A stretch of 9,928 nt of DNA from UBA9214 sp964443845. Lineage in GTDB: Bacteria; Pseudomonadota; Gammaproteobacteria; UBA9214. The notes beneath the pieces were generated by a model. That model was not told the DNA's origin, did not search any database, and worked only from the letters and a program-made list of their open reading frames with translations. The position numbers were made by a program, and so were the translations under genes. Shown here piece after piece: positions 1 through 6,748 of the stretch; position 1 is the stretch's first letter; each line of letters starts with the position of its first letter. Location: contig CAYUFA010000087.1 of the NCBI GenBank assembly GCA_964443845.1, positions 1 through 9,928 on the forward strand, read 5' to 3'.

Positions 1-5
1 CCCCC

Positions 6-36
6 GTTGGGCTTCGCCATGCTCAGCCCAACCTAC
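6..36. repeat. Interspersed hairpin repeat at window edge (GTTGGGCT…AGCCCAAC)
   Basis: Eight-base arms GTTGGGCT (6-13) and AGCCCAAC (25-32) are perfect reverse complements around an 11-base loop, followed by CTAC. From memory, hairpins of the form 'GTAGGTTGGGCT…AGCCCAACCTAC' are common REP-like intergenic repeats in proteobacterial genomes. Here the left GTAG is replaced by a run of C, so the copy is slightly degenerate. It may mark the 3' end of an upstream gene outside the window. Confidence 0.55.
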
Positions 37-64
37 ACCGGCTGCAGGTGATGTTCCGGTCACT

Positions 65-90
65 TGTAATCGCGCCACCGAAGAGAATAA
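65..90 (+). promoter_or_regulatory. Weak candidate promoter region for the ABC gene cluster
   Basis: TGTAAT at 65-70 matches five of six bases of the -10 consensus. It lies 28 bases before the ATG at 99 in a locally AT-richer stretch (61-92). No good -35 box is seen at 16-18 bp spacing. The purine stretch AAGAGAA (81-87) is the only candidate ribosome-binding site, and it is weak. This is a suggestion only. Confidence 0.25.
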
Positions 91-98
91 TAGGCGCC

Positions 99-1052
99 AT
101 GTCCAGCCCCCCGCTGATACAGGTGTCCGACCTGTACCGCTATTACAGCCAGTCCTGCGCCGTGTGTGATGTCAGCTTCGAGCTTGCCCGTGGCGACGTG
201 CTGGGTTTCCTGGGTCCGAACGGCGCCGGCAAGACCAGCACCATGCAGATGATCAGCGGCAACCTCGCGCCCAGCGCCGGCGCCATCCGCATCTGCGGCA
301 TCGACCTGCTGGACGAGCCGAAACGCGCGAAATGCGAGATCGGCTACCTGCCGGAACAGCCGCCGGTCTACCGCGAACTCACCGTCGACGAATACCTGTC
401 CTACTGCGCCCGGCTCAACCGCATCGAGCGCCGGCGCCGCGCCGCCGCCATCGCGACCGCCCGGGAGCGTTGCGGGCTGGCGGACGTCGGCAGGCGTTTG
501 ATCGGCAACCTGTCCAAGGGTTACCAGCAGCGCGTCGGCATTGCCCAGGCCATCATCCATACGCCGGCGGTCGTGATTCTCGACGAACCGACCGTCGGAC
601 TCGATCCGATCCAGATCCGCGAGATCCGCCACCTGATCCGCGAACTGGGCCGTGACCACGGCATCATCCTGTCCACGCACATCCTGCCCGAGGTACAGGC
701 GACCTGTAACCGGGTACAGATCATCCACCGCGGGCGGCTGGTGTTCGCCGATTCCACGGCCGGACTCGAGCAACGCGGACGGGCCAGTTCCCTGCTGGCG
801 CGCTTTCTCGCCATCCCCGACGGCGCGGCACTGCAGCAGGTGCCCGGCGTGGACCGGGTGGAACTGCTGCCCGGCCAGCGCGCGCGCCTGTTCTTCAGCG
901 CTGCGGACCCGTCCGAAGCCCTGGTCGAACGCGCCGTCAGCGCCGGCTGGCGGCTGGTGGAACTGGGCAGCGAGCGCAACACCCTGGAACAGATCTTTAT
1001 CGAACTCACCACCGCCGACAGCGCACACCAGCAAGCGGAGGCCGCCGCGTGA
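99..1052 (+). CDS. ABC transporter ATP-binding protein, GldA/ABC-2 type
   Basis: This is the cytoplasmic ATPase of a four-gene ABC system, expected to hydrolyse ATP and drive the permease encoded next. In the 317-residue product, Walker A GPNGAGKT is at about 39-46, the signature loop LSKGYQQ at 138-144, Walker B VVILDEP at 158-164 and the switch histidine STH at 192-194. The LSKGY form of the signature is typical of the ABC-2/GldA/NatA branch. A C-terminal extension of about 80 residues follows the nucleotide-binding domain, as in GldA-like ATPases. The ATG at 99 is chosen because homology begins just after it; an in-frame ATG at 48 would only add 17 residues unlike the family. The stop overlaps the next start (GTGA), so the two genes are translationally coupled. 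The substrate cannot be read from the sequence. The ATPase assignment is certain; the GldA subgroup is likely. Confidence 0.95.
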   Translation: MSSPPLIQVSDLYRYYSQSCAVCDVSFELARGDVLGFLGPNGAGKTSTMQMISGNLAPSAGAIRICGIDLLDEPKRAKCEIGYLPEQPPVYRELTVDEYLSYCARLNRIERRRRAAAIATARERCGLADVGRRLIGNLSKGYQQRVGIAQAIIHTPAVVILDEPTVGLDPIQIREIRHLIRELGRDHGIILSTHILPEVQATCNRVQIIHRGRLVFADSTAGLEQRGRASSLLARFLAIPDGAALQQVPGVDRVELLPGQRARLFFSAADPSEALVERAVSAGWRLVELGSERNTLEQIFIELTTADSAHQQAEAAA

Positions 1053-1801
1053 TCCTCACCATCGCCGCGCGTGAACTGCGCAGCCTGTTCCTCTCCCCGC
1101 TGGCCTGGGCCATCCTCGCGGTGACCCAGTGCATCCTGGCCTTCCAGTTCCTGTCCTACATCGAGAACTTCCTGGACCTGCAGCCGCAACTGGCGGCACG
1201 TGACGGCGCACCCGGCATCGCCGATCTCATCATCGCGCCGCTGTACGGTGATGCGGCGACGGTACTGATGCTGATCACCCCGCTCATCACCATGCGCGCA
1301 CTCAGCGAGGAACGCCGCAGCCGCACCCTGAGCCTGCTGTTTTCCGCGCCGGTATCGATGACCGAGATCGTGCTCGGCAAGTACCTCGGCATACTCGGCT
1401 TTTTCGTGTGCACGGCACTGATGCTGACGTTCATGCCGCTGTCCCTGCTGGACGGCAGTGCACTCGACCTCGGCAAGCTGGCCGCCTGCCTGCTGGGCCT
1501 GCTGCTGGTGATGGCGGCGTGCAGCGCCATCGGCGTATATCTCTCCTCACTGACCCAGCAGCCGGCGGTGGCCGCGGTGACCACCTACGGCGCACTGCTG
1601 ATGCTGCTGATCCTGCGCCGCACCAGCAGCCTGTCCAGCGGCGATTCCGGCGTACTCGGCTACCTGTCCCTGCTGGAGCACTACGAAAACATGCTGAAGG
1701 GCATGGTCAACAGCACGGACATCCTCTATTACCTGCTGCTGGTGCTGCTGTGCCTGGTATTCACCGTGCGCCAGCTCGACCGCATGCGGCTGCAGGCCTG
1801 A
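1049..1801 (+). CDS. ABC-2 type permease, GldF/NosY-like
   Basis: This 250-residue integral membrane protein is the permease partner of the upstream ATPase. Six hydrophobic segments are visible at about residues 18-38, 58-82, 112-134, 144-167, 173-189 and 225-241. The charged loop between helices 2 and 3 (TMRALSEERRSRTL, 81-94) is a hallmark of COG1277-type permeases (NosY, GldF) and is the likely coupling contact with the ATPase. Translation starts at GTG 1049, which overlaps the ATPase stop codon by four bases. GCGGAGG at 1034-1040 is a strong Shine-Dalgarno with eight bases of spacing, which decides this start. The next gene, a GldG-like protein, begins three bases after the stop. The family is clear; what it moves, or whether it transports at all, is unknown. 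Confidence 0.92.
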   Translation: MILTIAARELRSLFLSPLAWAILAVTQCILAFQFLSYIENFLDLQPQLAARDGAPGIADLIIAPLYGDAATVLMLITPLITMRALSEERRSRTLSLLFSAPVSMTEIVLGKYLGILGFFVCTALMLTFMPLSLLDGSALDLGKLAACLLGLLLVMAACSAIGVYLSSLTQQPAVAAVTTYGALLMLLILRRTSSLSSGDSGVLGYLSLLEHYENMLKGMVNSTDILYYLLLVLLCLVFTVRQLDRMRLQA

Positions 1802-1804
1802 ACC

Positions 1805-3160
1805 ATGCAGGTCACGCCCGGTTCCCGCCTGCGCCTGCGCCTGCAGGGTCTGGTGTTCAGCGTGCTGTTCGCCGGCATCGTCGGCATGCTGGCGTGGCTC
1901 AGCACGCAATACCGGTACCAGACCGACTGGACGGCCGGTGCGCGCAACACGGTGTCGGCAGACACGCGCAAGGTGCTGCACACACTGGACGGCCCGGTCG
2001 CCATCACCGCCTATGTCCCCAACGACGACCTGTTGCGCACCCAGATCCGCGACCTGGTCGGTCTCTACCAGCGCTTCAAGCCGGACATCACGCTGGAATT
2101 CATCAACCCCGACACCGTGCCGGAGCAGATGCGCGAACTGGGCATCACGCAGGGCGGCACCATCGTGGTGAGCTATCACGGCGCCAGCGAGCACCTGCAG
2201 GCGCTGGGTGAACAGCACCTCACCAATGCCCTGCTGCGGCTGTCACGCCAGCAGCAGCGCTGGGTCGTGTTCGTAACCGGGCACGGTGAACGACCGCCGT
2301 CGGGCGAGACCAACTACGGCATGGGCAGCTTCGGCAAGCAACTCGAACGCAAGGGCATGCACGTCCAGACGGTCAATCTCGCCGACACGACCATCCCCGC
2401 CAACACCAGCCTGCTGGTGCTGGCCAGTCCGCGCGTGGCACTGCTGCCCGGCGAGGTCAGCGCCTTGCGCGCCTACGTCAAACACGGCGGCAACCTGCTG
2501 TGGCTGAGCGAACCGGGTGAGCTGACCAGCCTGCAGCCGCTGGCCGAGGACCTGGGCCTGCGGCAACTGCCCGGCAAGGTGGTCGATGCCGGCAGCGCCT
2601 CGTTCGGGGTGGACAACCCGGCGTTTGTGGTAATCACCGGTTACCCGAATCACCCGGTCACCCGCGAGATGAGCATGGTCACGGTGTACCCGGAAGCCGC
2701 TGCCTTCGAGGTCAACGACCAGTCGGCGTGGCAGTCCACCCCCCTGCTGACCACGCTGGCACGTTCCTGGACCGAGACCGGGAAACTACAGGGAGAGATC
2801 CGCTACGATCCGGGCAGTGACGAGCACGCCGGACCACTCGATATCGGCGTGGCGCTGACCCGGGCGAAACCGGGCGGCGGCGAGCACGACCAGCAACGCG
2901 TGGCGGTGCTCGGGGACGGCGACTTCCTGTCCAATACCTACCTCGGCAACGGCGGCAACCTCGATCTCGGCCTGAACCTGGTACTCTGGCTCGGCCACGA
3001 CGACGCCTTCCTCGACATCCGCGTGCACAGTGCACCGGACACCACGCTGGTGATGAACCGGACCTCGATCGCCGTGATCGGCATCGGGTTTCTGATCGGC
3101 GTACCGTCGGTGCTGCTGCTGTCCGGCATCACCGTCTGGTGGCGCCGGCGGCGGCGCTGA
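1805..3160 (+). CDS. GldG-like ABC auxiliary membrane protein
   Basis: This 451-residue protein is anchored at both ends. There is a transmembrane segment at about 14-33, a large periplasmic domain, and a second segment at about 421-446 followed by a terminal run of arginines. The layout matches the ABC_transp_aux/GldG family, which pairs with GldA/GldF-like ATPases and permeases. After the first helix comes the family-typical stretch with TVSADTRKVLHTLDGPV (49-65), and near the end of the soluble domain the GDGDFLSN motif (370-377). The soluble part resembles a GATase/ThuA-like fold in known families, though no catalytic triad is evident here. The gene starts three bases after the permease stop and its TGA overlaps the ATG of the next gene (TGATG), so all four genes are probably one transcript. 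The GldG label is by family; gliding is not implied. Confidence 0.9.
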   Translation: MQVTPGSRLRLRLQGLVFSVLFAGIVGMLAWLSTQYRYQTDWTAGARNTVSADTRKVLHTLDGPVAITAYVPNDDLLRTQIRDLVGLYQRFKPDITLEFINPDTVPEQMRELGITQGGTIVVSYHGASEHLQALGEQHLTNALLRLSRQQQRWVVFVTGHGERPPSGETNYGMGSFGKQLERKGMHVQTVNLADTTIPANTSLLVLASPRVALLPGEVSALRAYVKHGGNLLWLSEPGELTSLQPLAEDLGLRQLPGKVVDAGSASFGVDNPAFVVITGYPNHPVTREMSMVTVYPEAAAFEVNDQSAWQSTPLLTTLARSWTETGKLQGEIRYDPGSDEHAGPLDIGVALTRAKPGGGEHDQQRVAVLGDGDFLSNTYLGNGGNLDLGLNLVLWLGHDDAFLDIRVHSAPDTTLVMNRTSIAVIGIGFLIGVPSVLLLSGITVWWRRRRR

Positions 3161-4026
3161 TGTCCCGGCGCAACCTGCTCAACCTGGTCCTGCTGCTCAT
3201 CGCGGCCGCGCTGGTCGCCGTCATCGAGCTGCGCCCTGGCCTGCAGCCCGCCGCCACGCAGAGTCCGCTGAGCACACTCGACCCGCAGCAGGTGACCCGG
3301 ATCGATCTGGTGCGTCCGGCCGGCACTACCCTGCACTTCCGCAAGACCGGCAACCACTGGCAGATCGATGCCACCCCGGCGCTGCCGGCCGATGACTTCC
3401 AGATGAGCACCGTGCTGGCACTGCTGCAGGCCGTGCCCGTGCGCAGCTACCCGGTCAAGGATCTCGATCTCACACAGGTGGGACTGGATCCGGTGCAGAC
3501 CAGCGCGCACTTCGACAGTCTCGCGCTGGAGCTCGGCGGCACCGACGCCATCGACGGCCTGCGCTACGTGCGTTCCGGAGATACGGTGTACCTGGTCACG
3601 GACCGTTATGCCCACCTGCTCAACGCCGGTGTGGCGAATTTCGTACAACGCACCCTGTTGCCCGAGAGCGCGCACATCCGTGCGCTGCAGCTGCCCGGGC
3701 TGACGCTGACGCGCCCCGACGGAGTGCACTGGCAACTGCAGCCGGACGACCCCGCCGCCGGCGCGGACCGCATCCAGACCCTGCTGCGCAACTGGCAGCG
3801 GGCCAGCGCGCTGTACGTCGCCCACGCCGCCACAACCGCCAAAGGCGAGACCGTGCGGGTGACCCTGGCCGGCCAGGCGGAACCCCTGGTTTTCAGCATC
3901 GTCGCACGCAGCCCGGACCTGGTGCTGGGCCGTCCCGAGCTGGGCCTGCAGTATCACCTGCCTGGTGCAGCCGCCACGCAACTGCTGGCCCTGCCGGCCC
4001 CGGCACCAGTCACCGCACCGCAATAG
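3160..4026 (+). CDS. DUF4340 domain-containing protein
   Basis: This 288-residue protein has one N-terminal hydrophobic anchor (about residues 5-23, preceded by SRRN) and a soluble, probably periplasmic remainder. The pattern around residues 40-110 fits DUF4340: an initial 'V-T-R-I-D-L' strand, 'HWQIDATPALPAD', then 'LLQAVPVRSYPVKDLDLTQVGLDP'. DUF4340 proteins commonly follow gldG-like genes in non-gliding bacteria. Their biochemical role is unknown. ATG 3160 is preferred to an in-frame GTG at 3139, because it overlaps the upstream stop as TGATG and gives a clean signal-anchor N-terminus. No Shine-Dalgarno is obvious, so initiation probably relies on coupling. The C-terminus ends in a Pro/Ala-rich tail. 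It probably works with the ABC complex at the inner membrane. Confidence 0.85.
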   Translation: MSRRNLLNLVLLLIAAALVAVIELRPGLQPAATQSPLSTLDPQQVTRIDLVRPAGTTLHFRKTGNHWQIDATPALPADDFQMSTVLALLQAVPVRSYPVKDLDLTQVGLDPVQTSAHFDSLALELGGTDAIDGLRYVRSGDTVYLVTDRYAHLLNAGVANFVQRTLLPESAHIRALQLPGLTLTRPDGVHWQLQPDDPAAGADRIQTLLRNWQRASALYVAHAATTAKGETVRVTLAGQAEPLVFSIVARSPDLVLGRPELGLQYHLPGAAATQLLALPAPAPVTAPQ

Positions 4027-4063
4027 CACCGGCAGCCGCGGCTATCCGCCCGTGTCGAGCCTG

Positions 4064-4072
4064 TGCTTTAAT
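4064..4072 (+). promoter_or_regulatory. Candidate extended -10 promoter for mutM
   Basis: TGCTTTAAT at 4064-4072 reads as an extended -10 element (TGN plus TTTAAT) 26 bases before the mutM ATG, in the 72-base gap after the DUF4340 gene. No convincing -35 is seen. The gap also contains a 10-bp palindrome AGCCGCGGCT at 4034-4043 but no intrinsic terminator, so read-through from the ABC unit is possible. Confidence 0.4.
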
Positions 4073-4098
4073 CGGTCACGGGAACCAGCGGGTAGCCC

Positions 4099-4914
4099 AT
4101 GCCTGAACTTCCGGAAGTCGAAACCACCTGCCGCGGCATCGCGCCCCATGTCATCGGGCACCGGATCAGCCGGGTGCTCGTGCGCAACCGCAACCTGCGC
4201 TGGCCGGTGCCGCGCAAGCTGGCAGAAACCATCACCGGCCAGACCATCCACGCCGTGCAGCGGCGTGCGAAATACCTGCTGTTCACCCTCGACACCGGCA
4301 CCCTGATCCTGCACCTGGGCATGTCGGGCAGCCTGCGCATGGTCAACGCCATCGTGCCGCCGGGGAAACACGACCACCTCGACCTGGTGTTCCGGCATTT
4401 CAGCACCCTGCGCTTTACCGATCCGCGCCGCTTCGGCAGCGTGCACTGGACCGTGCGCGATCCGCTGAAACACCGGCTGCTGCGCGCACTGGGCGTGGAG
4501 CCGCTGGGCGAGGGCCTGACCGGCGCTTACCTGTACGAACGCTCGCGCGGCCGCAAGGTCGCCGTCAAGCATTTCCTCATGGACAGCCACGTCGTGGTCG
4601 GCATCGGCAACATCTACGCCTCCGAGGCACTGTTCATGGCCGGCATCCACCCGAAGCGCGCCGCGGGCCGGATCGGACCGGCAAAATACGCCCTGCTGGC
4701 CGAGGTCGTCAAGGAAGTGCTGACCGATTCCATCGCCGCCGGTGGCACCACGCTGCGCGACTTTGTCAACGGCGACGGCAAGCCCGGCTATTTCCGCCAG
4801 CACCTGAACGTCTACGACCGGGCCGGTCAGCCCTGCATCAGCTGCCGCACGCCGATCCGCGAGATCCGCCAGGGCCAGCGCACCACGTTCTATTGTCCGG
4901 AATGCCAGAAATGA
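4099..4914 (+). CDS. mutM: Formamidopyrimidine-DNA glycosylase (Fpg/MutM)
   Basis: This bifunctional base-excision-repair enzyme removes 8-oxoguanine and formamidopyrimidines and nicks the abasic site by beta/delta elimination. All key parts are present in the 271-residue product. The N-terminal MPELPEVET gives the catalytic Pro2 and Glu3. Lys58 lies in RRAKYLL. The lesion-face residues Met75, Arg110 and Phe112 (DPRRFG) are conserved, as is Asn171 in GIGNIYA of the helix-two-turn-helix. The C-terminal zinc finger has Cys246, Cys249, Cys266 and Cys269 (C-X2-C-X16-C-X2-C) with Arg261 in the loop. The length is normal for the family. It follows the DUF4340 gene by 72 bases and probably has its own promoter. 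In many gammaproteobacteria mutM lies close to coaD and a YfhL-type ferredoxin; here they are about 3.5 kb apart on the opposite strand. The gene is intact and confidently identified. Confidence 0.98.
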   Translation: MPELPEVETTCRGIAPHVIGHRISRVLVRNRNLRWPVPRKLAETITGQTIHAVQRRAKYLLFTLDTGTLILHLGMSGSLRMVNAIVPPGKHDHLDLVFRHFSTLRFTDPRRFGSVHWTVRDPLKHRLLRALGVEPLGEGLTGAYLYERSRGRKVAVKHFLMDSHVVVGIGNIYASEALFMAGIHPKRAAGRIGPAKYALLAEVVKEVLTDSIAAGGTTLRDFVNGDGKPGYFRQHLNVYDRAGQPCISCRTPIREIRQGQRTTFYCPECQK

Positions 4915-4972
4915 GCCAGGCCGCATCGCCGACACGGGAATTGCCCCGCCGGCTGAGGTCGACGCCGACACC

Positions 4973-4981
4973 TGCTACACT
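4973..4981 (+). promoter_or_regulatory. Candidate extended -10 promoter upstream of the secreted unknown protein
   Basis: TGCTACACT at 4973-4981 is an extended -10 (TGN plus TACACT, four of six matches to TATAAT). It lies between the mutM stop (4914) and a GGAG Shine-Dalgarno at 5004-5007. The -35 region is poor. Its position would give a leader of about 25 bases and supports a downstream GTG start rather than the ATG that overlaps the mutM stop. Confidence 0.4.
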
Positions 4982-5012
4982 GCCGGTACGTTATCGAACA
5001 CCCGGAGTGCGC

Positions 5013-5426
5013 GTGGTACGAACCCGATGGTTACCGCTGCTGCTGGTACTGGTCAGCGCCAGGCTGCCGGCCGGCGAATTCCCGGTCGAGGTCATCGAGT
5101 CCTTCGACAACAGCCGCGTGGTCGCCTTTATCAACGCGGCCGACATCGAGGCCACGCTGGCCTGGACGCCCTCGGCCACGCCACCACCACTGGAAATCGG
5201 CGCTGCCCTGCGGGCGGTGCACGACGCCAGCGCGGATGATCCGCGCATGACCGGCGCCACCCTGGCCAAGATCGAGCTGCGCCGGATTCCACACCACGAG
5301 CAGCACTGGCACTACATGGTCAAGCTGGAAACGCACGAGCGGGACAGGACGCTGGCACACTACTTTTTCGTGCTCATGAACGGCAAGGTCATCCGCGCCC
5401 TGCGCGAACCGCAGGCCGTGAAGTAA
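5013..5426 (+). CDS. Secreted/periplasmic protein of unknown function
   Basis: I do not recognise the family. From GTG 5013 the product is about 137 residues and begins with a clear Sec signal: arginines at 3 and 5, a hydrophobic core WLPLLLVLVSA (6-16), and a likely cleavage site near LPA-GE (about residue 20). The mature part has acidic and aromatic stretches and ends in HYFFVLMNGKVIRAL, which looks like a small beta-rich domain reminiscent of PepSY-type periplasmic proteins; this is only an impression. The reading frame is open back to an ATG at 4911 that overlaps the mutM stop. I prefer GTG 5013 (or 5007), because the signal peptide then sits at the N-terminus, GGAG at 5004-5007 is correctly spaced, and a -10-like box precedes it. 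It is followed after 19 bases by a small gene, so the two may be cotranscribed. Confidence 0.7.
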   Translation: MVRTRWLPLLLVLVSARLPAGEFPVEVIESFDNSRVVAFINAADIEATLAWTPSATPPPLEIGAALRAVHDASADDPRMTGATLAKIELRRIPHHEQHWHYMVKLETHERDRTLAHYFFVLMNGKVIRALREPQAVK

Positions 5427-5445
5427 CCTGCCAGACGCACGCAGC

Positions 5446-5673
5446 ATGCCGACACCGCCCCGCACCCCGGGTATCAGCCGGGACCACCGCATCTCCGGAG
5501 AGGGCCTGCAGCGGCTCGGGCAAATGCTGGCGCGTGGCGGCCAGGTGAGCGACGCGGTACTGGCCCAGTGGATCCGTCGCTACGGCGAGCCGGCCCGGGC
5601 GCTGGTCCGGGAAGCCGGACGCTACCATGAAGGCCTGGAAACCATCGCCCCGCCGTTCCCACCCGGATCGTGA
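5446..5673 (+). CDS. Small protein of unknown function (75 aa)
   Basis: This short open frame begins 19 bases after the secreted-protein gene on the same strand. The middle of the product is an amphipathic, Arg/Ala-rich helical stretch (about residues 16-60) with GLQRLGQMLARGGQVSD and AQWIRRYGEPARALVREAG, flanked by Pro-rich ends. There is no signal peptide and no metal-binding motif. The codon pattern (high GC at third positions) resembles its neighbours, which supports a real gene. The Shine-Dalgarno before ATG 5446 is poor, so expression may depend on coupling to the upstream gene. No function can be proposed. It could be spurious, but the composition reads like a folded helical peptide rather than a frame shadow. 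Confidence 0.55.
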   Translation: MPTPPRTPGISRDHRISGEGLQRLGQMLARGGQVSDAVLAQWIRRYGEPARALVREAGRYHEGLETIAPPFPPGS

Positions 5674-5816
5674 GAGTGCGTGCCGCGCTGCGGACGGGCG
5701 GTCTGCGTCGGAGCACTGGCCGCGCAGCTGCGGTCACGCGCCCCCAGCCGGCGGAACTCCGAGGGACAGGCGGGATCACAGGGTACTGACCCCTTCTGGC
5801 GGAAGCGGAGACATGC
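5674..5816. other. Intergenic gap before the methyltransferase gene
   Basis: This 143-base gap holds no supportable gene. It contains a small hairpin GGGT-ACTG-ACCC at 5781-5792 and the Shine-Dalgarno GGAG at 5807-5810 for the next gene. No recognisable terminator or -10/-35 pair is seen. Confidence 0.6.
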
Positions 5817-6665
5817 ATGACCGATAACCGTGAATTCAAGGAGCGCGAGCGCCGCACCTGGGCCTCCGTCGCCGACGGTTGGCAGCGCCGCGACGCCGTG
5901 CTGACGCATGGCGCGGAACCAGTCACCAGGAAGCTCATCGAACTGGCGCAGATCACCGGCGGTCACCACGTCCTCGATATCGCCTCCGGCATCGGTGAGC
6001 CCTCGCTGACGATTGCCAGGCAGGTCGGGACCCACGGCCGCGTCGTCGGCACCGACCTGACCGACGAGATGCTGGCCTACGCCCGGTCCAGGGCGGCACA
6101 GCACGGCATCGGCAACCTCCAGTATCACTGCGTGGACGGCGAAAACCTGCATTTCCCGGCAGCCAGCTTCGATGCCGTCACCTGCCGCTGGGGCCTGATG
6201 TTCATGCCGGAACCCTCCACCTGCCTGCGCCTGGCCCGGGGTGTCATGAAGGACGGGGCCTGGGTGGCCGCGGCCTGCTGGGACGCACCGGACAGGAATC
6301 CGTTTGTCAGCCTGTTGCTGGAGGTGCTGGCGCGGCACCGGGACCTGCCGCAGCCGGCACCGGGCACGCCCGGCATTTTCGCGCTGGCCGACCCGCAGCG
6401 CCTGCGCGGCGTGTTCGAGGCCGCGGGCCTGCGCAACGTGGAGCTGGTCTCGGTGGAGATCGACGTGATCGAGGTGGCGGATGGCCGCGAATACTGGGAG
6501 ACGATGTCCGACCTGGCCGCACCGGTCATGATGCTGGTCAACCAGCTCGATGCCGCTACCCGCGCGCGTTACATCGACGATGTCATCACCGCCGCCGACG
6601 CCATGAAACAGGGAGACACCCTGCGCATGCACGGCACGACATGGGTCGTCGCGGGGCAGCACTGA
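5817..6665 (+). CDS. Class I SAM-dependent methyltransferase (UbiE/COQ5-like fold)
   Basis: This 282-residue cytoplasmic protein transfers a methyl group from S-adenosylmethionine to an unknown acceptor. Motif I, VLDIASGIGEPSL (52-64), is the SAM-binding glycine loop. Asp80 in VVGTDLTDEML caps strand two, where the ribose is bound. DGENLHFP (107-114) and FDAVTCRWGLMFM (118-130) are the following motifs of the UbiE/Methyltransf_11 class. The C-terminal half (about 150-282) is a substrate cap with few recognisable features. ATG 5817 is chosen for its GGAG Shine-Dalgarno (5807-5810) at six bases spacing; an out-of-frame ATG lies four bases upstream. The gene stands alone and converges on ggt, so its substrate cannot be inferred from context. 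It is too divergent to be called the ubiquinone/menaquinone enzyme UbiE, which is a core gene normally found elsewhere. Confidence 0.88.
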   Translation: MTDNREFKERERRTWASVADGWQRRDAVLTHGAEPVTRKLIELAQITGGHHVLDIASGIGEPSLTIARQVGTHGRVVGTDLTDEMLAYARSRAAQHGIGNLQYHCVDGENLHFPAASFDAVTCRWGLMFMPEPSTCLRLARGVMKDGAWVAAACWDAPDRNPFVSLLLEVLARHRDLPQPAPGTPGIFALADPQRLRGVFEAAGLRNVELVSVEIDVIEVADGREYWETMSDLAAPVMMLVNQLDAATRARYIDDVITAADAMKQGDTLRMHGTTWVVAGQH

Positions 6666-6689
6666 GCGGACTCCGCTGCCCTCGTCCGG

Positions 6690-6723
6690 AGATTGCCGCG
6701 CCGCTCACGCGGCTCGCAATGAC
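6690..6723. repeat. Interspersed repeat (GAGATTGC…GCAATGACGG type) between convergent genes
   Basis: Outer arms ATTGC (6692-6696) and GCAAT (6716-6720) with inner GCCGCG (6695-6700) and CGCGGC (6708-6713) form an imperfect hairpin. On the minus strand it begins CCGTCATTGCGAG and ends GCAATCTC, a form I recall as a widespread intergenic repeat in bacteria. It fills most of the 83-base gap between the convergent methyltransferase and ggt genes. It may limit read-through, although neither side has a U-tract. A small stem AGCGG/CCGCT (6665-6677) precedes it. Confidence 0.55.
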
Positions 6724-6748
6724 GGCAGGCTTTCCGTGCTGCCTGGAG

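Noticed and set aside
60..1034. Long minus-strand open frame (324 codons) opposite the ABC ATPase gene
   Set aside because: It is antisense to a gene with complete Walker and signature motifs. The product is Gly/Ala/Asp/Gln-rich without recognisable domains, as expected from the GC-rich complement.
2938..4029. Minus-strand open frame (363 codons) opposite gldG-like and DUF4340 genes
   Set aside because: It crosses the boundary of two well-supported plus-strand genes and has low-complexity composition.
5622..6662. Minus-strand open frame (346 codons) opposite the methyltransferase
   Set aside because: The plus strand carries intact SAM-binding motifs; the antisense product shows none.
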